Source of the DNA: Bettongia penicillata ogilbyi
Taxonomy: Eukaryota > Chordata > Mammalia > Diprotodontia > Potoroidae
Direction: 5' to 3'
Length of the DNA: 64,000 bases
Assembly (NCBI GenBank): GCA_023548195.1
Contig: JAJHZJ010000400.1
Span: 1,054,001-1,118,000 of the forward strand
Positions 56,636 through 64,000 of this stretch are shown here, one piece after another. Numbering within the stretch: the stretch's first letter is position 1; every line of letters begins with the position of its first letter. The position numbers were made by a program, and so were the translations under genes. The notes beneath the pieces are model-generated. The model ran no database searches. It saw only the letters and a program-made list of their open reading frames with translations, and had not been told where the DNA came from.

Positions 56636-57039
56636 ATATTTTGTACAAAGTAACTTTTAAAATTTCTCTTTCATCTCCAAGACTTTACTCCTCAGCCATC
56701 TTTTTGCCAGTCAACCTGCCACCTGGACAAGAGAACATACCATGTAGAAGATATTACCTTCACCTCTAGAGCTTTTAACATAGGGTCCCACTGCCCTGAT
56801 TAGTGATTGTCCCACATAAGCCACTATATCTACTTAGTCCCCAGATATTCTTGACTTATTCTCTGATCACCTGACTTCATTTTTCTGTTTTGAAAATATG
56901 ATAACATCAATATTGCATTTTTTTCCTTGAAAGGGTATGTCAACCTAATATTCTATACTTCTACTCACCAAACTAACTTTCCAAATGAAAATATCCAATC
57001 TTTGGCCAAAAATGCCCAATATGTGCTATGTATTCCAGT
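56636..57039. other. unassigned sequence
   Basis: Nothing recognised. Confidence 0.45.
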
Positions 57040-57115
57040 TGGGATGTAAGCTCCTTGAAGATAGTAACTTTGTCTTTACTTTTGTATTTGCATTCCTAGC
57101 ACTTTACTTTTTCAC
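57040..57115 (+). repeat. L2/MIR-type 3' tail
   Basis: 'gggatgtaagctccttgaag', 'tttgtatttgcattcctagc' and 'actttact' match the L2 tail. Confidence 0.78.
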
Positions 57116-57659
57116 TAATTCATTTTTTTCATTTATGTGTTTCTTGTTGTATATGACTAGTAGGATCCTAACCAATGCTTCCATTTGCCACACTTTATGC
57201 TTTTATACCTGATAATTAGGCCACTTAATTCTGCATTGGTGATGCCTTTGTTGCATAGTCATCTATTTCATTTATAAATTATTACCTGCTGAAGGTACTC
57301 CTTTGTGAACACAACCACATTAACACATAAACCTTTTATACTCTCCTTTAACTAAAAGGAGATCAACATCAAAAGATTTAAAAGTTCCTTTAGTATTCCA
57401 TGAGTCGATCTGAAATATTTTCCTTATGTTTCAGGTATTCCCTAATATATTTGTCACACTATAGATTATTGAAAAATACTTTGAAAAAAAAAGATGAAAT
57501 TTTGAGGCTCAAATAAATGCTGAACTAAGGAATTAACAATAAAATTTGGGGAGAAAGGTTCCTGCCTAAAATATTTAGATCTTTTTTCTTCAAGATAATA
57601 TATTTTATATACGCTAGTCATAAGAATGAACAAATTCCATGTGTAATTAAAGGCCTTAT
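57116..57659. other. unassigned AT-rich sequence
   Basis: Nothing recognised. Confidence 0.5.
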
Positions 57660-58350
57660 GCAAGGATTTTATTGCTGCAGTGAATTACCTAATGTCCCAT
57701 TAGAATGAAAGAAATTTTGTAATGGATATGATTATAAAGCAATTAAATGAATATATAACAAAGCTACCAGAACTCAAACATTCAAATAATTTTTGTTCTT
57801 TAAAATAATCAACTAGGAGGTATTACATTTATTCAAATAATAACTACATTGATCAACATATTTTAATCTTATATTACTTTCAGAATCCATGACATGTTCC
57901 TGCATTATATTCAGGGGCATAGAGTCTTTAAATCTGTATTTAATCCACATTTTATCTTTCAAAGTACAGATCAATTTTCAGGAATGACCAAAAGTCATTT
58001 GGAGACAATTTAAATGAATAACATAGGTAAAAAGCTATAGAATGCCACTTAGAGTAAAGAAAATAATAAAATTGCTTTTGTTATTTAACAAACAGGTTGA
58101 TTTTTGAATGTCAGATGAGCAGTTTTACATATGTTTTATGCAATCTAATAAGGCTGAGTAGAAATCATTACTCGGCTACATACCTGCTGCTGTCAATTAG
58201 TGGAGTAAGTTATCTTCAGGAATAATGATTTCATTATCGACATAGCCTTTCAATTGCAAATTGAATCACTATTTCTTAGAAATACTATAAGGGAAACATC
58301 ACTTGAACTATAATTTTACCCATATGACCTAACATTCTGTGATCAAATAA
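57660..58350. other. unique AT-rich segment; candidate conserved noncoding sequence
   Basis: No repeat family recognised in about 700 bases. It is rich in homeodomain-type cores ('caattagtgg' near 58,195, 'caattaaatga' near 57,740) and CAAT-like sites, and 'cctgctgctgtcaattagtg' stands out from the background. Conservation is unknown; the label is inference. Confidence 0.25.
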
Positions 58351-58559
58351 ATAGCTATGGTTCAAAAAGGGTCTTTTCAGAGAAGCCTTTCAAAAAGTGG
58401 AGGGAAAAATGTTAGATATTTATATGAGTTAATTAAAATTAGCTATATATGGAAGTCATATTTCTTAAATAAAGAAGAAAATTTGGGCAAGCGTTAGGTC
58501 AAATTAATATTCATAGAGTTTTAGGAACTCTTGGACGAAATATTTGACTGTAAATTAGG

Positions 58560-58682
58560 AAATTGTATTCTTCCTATACTGTGTCACTTAAAGTGTGACT
58601 TTGATAAAAATCATTTAACCTCTATGTGGACCAGCTTTCTCAGTTGTAGGAGGCTTCCTCACTAAATATAATGGTAGGGTCA
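58560..58682 (+). repeat. MIR-type fragment
   Basis: 'gtgactttgataaaaatcat', 'ttaacctctatgtggaccag' and 'ctttctcagttgtaggaggc' follow MIR order. Confidence 0.75.
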
Positions 58683-58952
58683 CAATATCATTTCATTTTT
58701 AAGAATTCTTATTCATTTAACTGGAAGCCTTTGACTTCCTCTCTTTCTGGACAAGGAAATTCAAGTTAAACATTCTATTCAAAGTCACAAAGCAAGTTAA
58801 TACTGCACTATTTATTAAGATAACCACATTTCCTGTTAGGAATGCTGTTATTTCTTGTTAATTCCCATTCCCCACATTCATAAAATGTTCATTATGACAC
58901 TTAACACCGAAATCTAATAAGTATCATGGAAATTATTCAGTATATATTCAAT

Positions 58953-58971
58953 ACACACACACACACACACA

Positions 58972-59006
<35 letters not shown>

Positions 59007-59007
59007 C
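58953..59007. repeat. (CA)n(TA)n microsatellite
   Basis: CA run with one A-A break, then TA. Confidence 0.97.
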
Positions 59008-59519
59008 ATTCTATATGCAGAAAATGCTTTAACTACGACAGAACAAATAATCTATAGTTTCCAAGGAGATACTTTCGCTAGTGAAGAAAAAGTAAAGGGA
59101 AGGAAGGGGTTGAGTGACTATGACATAAAAATAAATATTAGCTTTATTCTGGTGGAAACTAGAAGAAACTAGAAGAAGTCAAGTTGGGGTGAGAACAAAG
59201 GATTTTGCCTAATATAAATCAGAATTCACTATAACTAAGAACTGGTGGATAACAGAACGGGATACTGAATGCAGCAGACACTTTCCATTGTTAACGATCT
59301 TAAAACAGATGTTAGTGGATGTCTGTCAAGGATATCATATTGTGAATTTTTGTACAAAGTATAATATTGGGTTAAACAACCTTTAAGATCTGTACTTTCT
59401 CTCTCTAAAAACAATCTTATCCCAATACTTCTTTGTAAGTTGTGAATTTTCATATCAATGCTCATTTAACACTGGTACTTTGAATGATCAATCCTTGATG
59501 GTATCACAGATCTAGTGTT
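59008..59519. other. unassigned sequence
   Basis: Nothing recognised. A 76-codon minus frame (59,235-59,465) has no known domain. Confidence 0.5.
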
Positions 59520-59622
59520 AGTGACTTCAGAGGCCACATAGCATACATGATTCTTTTATAGAAGAAGAAAATGAGTTTTAGTGAGGCAAATCAACTTGTT
59601 CATAATAAGTAATGAGTTAATT
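59520..59622 (-). repeat. MIR-type fragment
   Basis: 'gaagaagaaaatgagtttta' and 'gtgaggcaaatcaacttg' are antisense MIR core. Confidence 0.6.
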
Positions 59623-59689
59623 CGTAATCATAATAATGCAATAAGTGAATAGCACCTTCTAAATTGAGCATCTCTTTTTTTTATTTCAC

Positions 59690-61060
59690 CATAGAAAAAA
59701 TCCACCCAAAGTTCCTTCTACCTTCCTCCTCATCTCATGTTAATCAGATGACCTTTCCTAAGTACATGTTCTTTGACCTGTCTCTCATGACAAGGTGACC
59801 CTGACCTTTTTCAAGGCTAACCCCTCAACAAGCAAATTTGATCCCATTTTTTGGCCAGTGGATTGTCTCCACTATTCACTCTCTCTGATGTTCAACCTCT
59901 CCCCATCCATTGGGCCCTTTCATGCTGCTGATATCTTCACATTTCCCATATAGTAAATAAAAGCCTTACTTGATCCAACACCTCTCTTAGAAATTTTCCT
60001 TTATTTTTCTCTCCTCTAACTTACACTCTTTGGAAAAGCCACCAAAACCAAAAACCTCCACCACTCCTCTCTCTTCTAAACTCTATTCAATGTGACCAAC
60101 CTAATAATTGAATTCAAAATACTAACTGATCTTTTAATTAACAAATGTAATGACAGTTTCTCAGCCTCCATTTTTTTTACTTCTCCATAGCCTTTCATAC
60201 TGTCAATCAACCTTTGATCCTGCATATTATCTTCTCTAGATTCTCCTGGCTCTCCTTCATGCTGATGGTTCCGTCTAATTCTTTTGCTGGATCTTCATAA
60301 ATTTGATGCCTGCTAACTGTAGGTGTCCCCCAAGATTGTGTCCTTATCTCTCTTCTGTTTTCATCTCTATGATCTATTTTGGAGATCTTATCAACTCTCA
60401 TGGGTTGAATTATCATATCTTTGTAGATGATTTCTAGATCTCTATGTGCATTCCTAAGCTCTGTCCCATGCTCTTCCAGACCAAGCTAACAACCTTTTCA
60501 ACATCTGTAGTGATATGATCCATAGACATCTCAAAAATAGCAAGTTGAAAACAAAAAATTGTCTTGTCCCACAACTTCTTCATTCTTATCAACATTCCTA
60601 GCACTATCAAAGACATCACTATCTTTCTTTCCCCAATCACTTGGTCTTGTAACAGTGTCATCCTAAATGATTTAGTGACATTCTCCCAAGAGTCCAATCT
60701 GTGGTAAAAATATTCATGTTTCTATCTTCCGAATATCTCTCATGTTCCCTTCTCTCAGGGCTTAATCATTTCTCATTTGGACAGCTTAAGAACCCTTCTG
60801 AATTTTCTCTCTGCTTCAATTCTTTCCTCACTTCAATTCACCCTTCATTCCTCTGCCAAAGGGGTCTTCCTAGAATGGAGTCTGATCATACTATCTCTCT
60901 ACCCAACAAACTCCATTAGTTCCTCATTACCTCCAGGATAAAACATAAGATGTCTACTTGACATTTCCAGCCTGTCCCCTTCCTACATTTCCAGTCTTCT
61001 CAACACTTTATTCCTCTCTACTTACTCAGTCATCCAGCTGCATTGACTTATTAGCTCATC
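59690..61060 (+). mobile_element. L2 LINE with decayed reverse transcriptase
   Basis: L2 is a CR1-clade LINE that is extinct in placental mammals. Decayed RT motifs are legible on the plus strand: AFHTVNQPLI at 60,190-60,219 (family AFDTVDH), GVPQDCVL near 60,322-60,345 (GVPQGSVLGP), and FVDD near 60,421-60,432 (YADD, the active site). Further on, 'gaatggagtctgatcatact', 'ccattagttcctcattacct' and 'ccaggataaaacataagatg' are the L2 C-terminus. There is no endonuclease and no intact ORF. Minus frames at 60,207-60,697 are shadows. Confidence 0.88.
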
Positions 61061-61071
61061 CTTCCAATTCA

Positions 61072-61165
61072 TTTAAGAATGTATTAAGTGTTAAATATGT
61101 TTCAGGTGTTGGGCTAAGAATTGAAAATACAAAAGTCACTGTCTTCAAAGAGCTTGCCTTCTAAT
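61072..61165 (+). repeat. ancient repeat ('aataaacatt' family)
   Basis: 'tgtttcaggtgttgggctaa', 'gaattgaaaatacaaaagtc' and 'ttcaaagagcttgccttcta' match. Confidence 0.6.
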
Positions 61166-61228
61166 TTGTAGACATGAAAGAGAGAGAAAGAGGGAAAGAA
61201 AGAGAGAGCAGGGAGGGAGAGTGAGAGA
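61166..61228. repeat. purine-rich (GA)n tract
   Basis: GA and GGGA units. Confidence 0.93.
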
Positions 61229-61544
61229 ATCTGAAAGGTAAGGCATTAGCAGCTTAGGAGACAAGTTGAATTTTGAAGGAAGCTTGGTTTTGGTAGAGGT
61301 GAGATTGTAAATATAATATTCCAGAAATGAAGTACAGTCAATGACTTAAAGTCACTGAGCATGCTGTCTAACAATATTCACAGTTATCTCAGATATTAGT
61401 GAAGAATTGATTTTTGTGCATTTACAAAAAGAATTGATGAACACCAAGACCAATGATAATTGTCATCAAGAGTAGGTGATACCAAAAGAATATTATTTCC
61501 TTTTCTGATATGATTGCTTGACTAGTAAATCTTTTTACAAAAAA
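61229..61544. other. unassigned sequence
   Basis: Nothing recognised. Confidence 0.45.
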
Positions 61545-62037
61545 AAATCAGTTTATTAATTTTTAGTTTTCAACATTCATTTTTATAAGATTTTGAGTTC
61601 TAAATTTTCTCCCTCTTTCTTCTCTCTCTGCTCCCCAAATTGGACTACATATACCATACACACACACACATACACACACAGAATACATGTATAATCATAT
61701 GAAACATATTTCCTCATTAGTTATGTTGTAAAGAATAAGAACCAAAGGGAAAAACCACAAAAGACAACAACAAAAAAAGAAAATAGTATGACTTGATTAA
61801 CATTCAGACTCCATAGTTCTTTTCTTGATGTGGATAGCATTTTCCTTCATGAGTCTTTTGAAATTGCTTTAGATCATTGCATTGTTGAGAGGAGCTAAGT
61901 CTATCCAAACTGGTCACCGCACAATGCTGCTGTTAATATGTACAATGTTCTCCTGATTCTTATATCTTCATTCAGCATCAGTTCACGTAAGTTTTCCAAG
62001 TGTTTTTCTGAAATCTGCATACTCATCATTTCTTATC
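61545..62037 (-). mobile_element. L1 3' end, 5'-truncated
   Basis: On the plus strand it opens with the terminal module 'gttttcaacattcattttta' and 'gattttgagttctaaatttt', also seen at 62,985 in the HAL1. It then has a CA run (61,660-61,682) and 'cttgatgtggatagcatttt', 'cacaatgctgctgttaatat', 'gttctcctgattcttatatc' and 'cagcatcagttcacgtaag', antisense to the L1 3' UTR at about 54,125-54,210. So this L1 subfamily shares its last ~75 bases with HAL1. Confidence 0.85.
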
Positions 62038-62039
62038 TT

Positions 62040-62205
62040 GGTTGAAATAATTTGTTTGTGCATGATTGTTTGCACATGTTCTCTGCCATTAGATTGTGAG
62101 CTCCCTGAAGGTAAAAACTGTCTTTCCTTCCTTTGTATTCTTAACACTTTGCCTATTCCTGCCTGGCCCACAGAAGACACTTAGTAAATTCTTGTTCTGT
62201 TCCCT
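62040..62205 (+). repeat. L2/MIR-type 3' end
   Basis: 'ccattagattgtgagctccc', 'tgaaggtaaaaactgtcttt' and 'acagaagacacttagtaaat' match the L2 tail well. Confidence 0.82.
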
Positions 62206-62944
62206 AGACCCAAAAGTTTGGTTAAAGGAGGCAAACAGGTTAGGTGAAATGTAAATCCATATAGTTTATTAACTTAAAGCTAGCAGATACATGACTGTGG
62301 AGTCAGAAGGAAACTTCTGACTATCTGATACAAGAAAGACCAGGCCTAAATCTGTTTTGGGACAATCCCAAGATGTCTGTGTCCTGCAGAGTTATAGTCT
62401 CTATATATGTTTAACTATGCCATGAGAAAGGAATAATCTTAACTGAATGGATGGCAAATACAATAAGAGAGTTGACAAAGTGTCAACTGAAATTATGACC
62501 CAGGATATCTGTGTTTTCTTTAACATTAACAAGCCATAACATAGCACATGTCCACAAAATACTAAGATACAGAAAAAGTCCCATTGTTCAAGAGAGTGTT
62601 TAGAGTTAAGGATCACAACCTTATAGAAAGGAAGAATACTCTTAAGTCAGTCCCATGTAGCCTTATTGATATAGGAAGAGGCATTCTTTGAGTTTACTCA
62701 GAGAACAAAGAAGCTGTTAGGTCCAGGATCTTCTTCTAGTTGATTAATTTAGGCTCTGGCCCTTATTAAAGTCCAAAAATTATATTAAATGATTATCAAA
62801 GCTGATGGGTACCAATACAAAAATGTCTTTCAGTGACTTTGTAGGAAGGACAGGAGGAGGGAAAATATTTAGTTCCTTTGAGTTTGGCTTTTACCTTCTG
62901 CATCTCAGAAAATATGAGAGGAATAATTTAATTTTTGGTCTTTT
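62206..62944. other. unassigned sequence
   Basis: Nothing recognised. A 71-codon minus frame (62,401-62,616) has no known domain. Confidence 0.5.
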
Positions 62945-64000
62945 TATTTAGCCCACAATTTTTTTTTACTTATTATTAATTAATTTTTAGTTTTCAACAT
63001 TCACTTCCACAAGATTTTGAGTTCCAAATTTTCTCTCCATTTCTCCCCTCTACAAACCCCAAGACTGCATGCATTCTAATTACCCCTTCCCCTAATCTGC
63101 CCTCGCTTCTATCACACTGCTCCTCTTCTCATATTCCCTTCCCTTCTTTTTTCTTTTAGGGCAAGATAGATTTCTATGCCCCTTTGCCTATATGTGTTAT
63201 TTCTCAGTTACATGGAAAAGCAATTTTAAACATTCGTTTTTAAAACTTTGAGTTCCAACTTCTCTCCCATCTTCCTTCACCACCCATCCCCACTGAGAAG
63301 ACAAGCAATTTGATGTAGGTTACACATGTGTAATCATGCAAAACACTTCCATAACAGTAATGTGTGAAAGACTATATTTCCCTTCATCCTATTCTGCCCC
63401 ATATTTATTCTATTCTCTTTTTTGACCATGTACCTCCTCAAAAGTGTTTATTTCTAAATATCCCTTCTTCCTATTTGCCCTCACCTCTATCATCCCCTCA
63501 CCTTGCTTATCTTCTTCTCCCCTACTTCCATGTAATGTAAGATAGATTTTCATAGTAAATTGAGTGTGCATCTTATTTCCTCCTTATGTAAAATCTGATG
63601 AGAGTAAGGTTCACTTATTCCTTTTCACCTCCTCCCTTTTCCCTTCCACTGGACAACCTTTTGTTTGCCTCTTTTATGTAAGAGATAATTTACCCCATTC
63701 TGCTTCTCCCTTTCTCTTTCTCCTAATATATTCCTCTCATACCTCTTAATTTCATTTTTAGATATCATCCCTTCTTATTCAACTCACCCTGTGCCCTCAA
63801 TTCCTCCAACTACCCTAATACTGAGAAAAGTCTCAAGAGTTACAAATATGATCTTTACACGTTGGAATGTAAACAGTTCAATGTTAGAAGGTCCCGTATA
63901 ATTTCTCTTTCATTTTTACCTTTTCATGCTTCTTTCGTTCTTGTGTTTGAAAGTCAAATTTTCTATTCAACTCTAGTCTTTTCATCAAGAATGCTTGAAA
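62945..64000 (-). mobile_element. second HAL1, 3' part, running off the right edge
   Basis: The minus-strand element starts with poly(A) (a T-rich run near 62,955) and carries the same 1-kb 3' UTR as the HAL1 at 37,499, including two terminal modules 231 bases apart (GTTCCA at 63,021 and 63,252). At 63,897-64,000 the antisense of the ORF1 C-terminus appears ('tcatcaagaatgcttgaaa' equals the FQAFLMKR region, 39,286-39,306). The original stop has become TAC (63,896-63,898). ORF1 joins the 3' UTR with no ORF2 between. No (CA)n run occurs in this copy. Confidence 0.9.

Noticed and set aside
60207..60697. Two minus-strand frames of 69 and 87 codons
   Set aside because: Shadows of the L2 whose RT motifs read on the plus strand.
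1..64000. Operons, ribosome binding sites, defence systems, phage or plasmid features
   Set aside because: All sequence signs are of a vertebrate nuclear genome; none of these apply.

Overview
The window is AT-rich eukaryotic nuclear DNA, almost certainly from a marsupial. The evidence is the repeat content: L1 and ORF1-only 'half-L1' (HAL1) elements of marsupial type, tRNA-derived and CORE/MIR-type SINEs, a BovB-like RTE fragment, and old L2 and L3/CR1 LINEs. I cannot tell the species. I find no intact protein-coding gene, no functional RNA gene and nothing prokaryotic. It reads as an intergenic or deep-intronic gene desert built from layered retrotransposons.

Layout. 1-200: 3'-UTR piece of a HAL1/L1 element. 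200-5.9 kb: mostly unassigned sequence with MIR pieces and microsatellites. 5,948-12,423: a near full-length (6.5 kb) but dead L1 with 5' UTR, ORF1, a long spacer, ORF2 and 3' UTR. 14,694-15,920 (minus): a processed TP53 pseudogene. 17-24.9 kb: SINEs and a 3' L2 fragment. 24,990-26,000 (minus): two different non-LTR 3' ends, one ending in a C2H2-like finger and one BovB-like. 26.3-28.4 kb: two L1-like 5' ends. 28.5-32 kb: SINEs. 32,690-34,310 (minus): an L3/CR1 LINE. 37,499-40,399: a complete-length HAL1 bounded by 16-bp target-site duplications. 42.2-42.9 kb: unique sequence with clustered transcription-factor motifs. 43,175-43,925 (minus): an old L1 3' end. 45,606-46,165: a GC-rich pseudogene-like island. 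47.27-48.14 kb: an LTR-like block. 51,185-54,765: a SINE split by a 5'-truncated L1 that appears to carry a 3' transduction. 59,690-61,060: an L2 with decayed reverse-transcriptase motifs. 61,545-62,037 and 62,945-64,000 (both minus): an L1 3' end and a second HAL1 running off the right edge.

How the parts relate. The HAL1 3' UTR aligns with the spacer between ORF1 and ORF2 of the L1 in the same window, up to the start of ORF2, so the window shows how an ORF1-only element relates to its parent. Two LINE/SINE pairs share 3' tails (BovB-like RTE with the tRNA SINE; the finger-tailed LINE with the SINE at 51-54 kb), which fits SINE mobilisation by those LINEs. The TP53 retrocopy has lost arginine codons at positions equivalent to human R248, R273 and R282, a pattern expected from decay of methylated CpG.

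Limits: family names come from recognising sequence, not from a database search. Boundaries of old repeats are good to about 10-30 bases. I found no previously undescribed biological system; the notable items are evolutionary.
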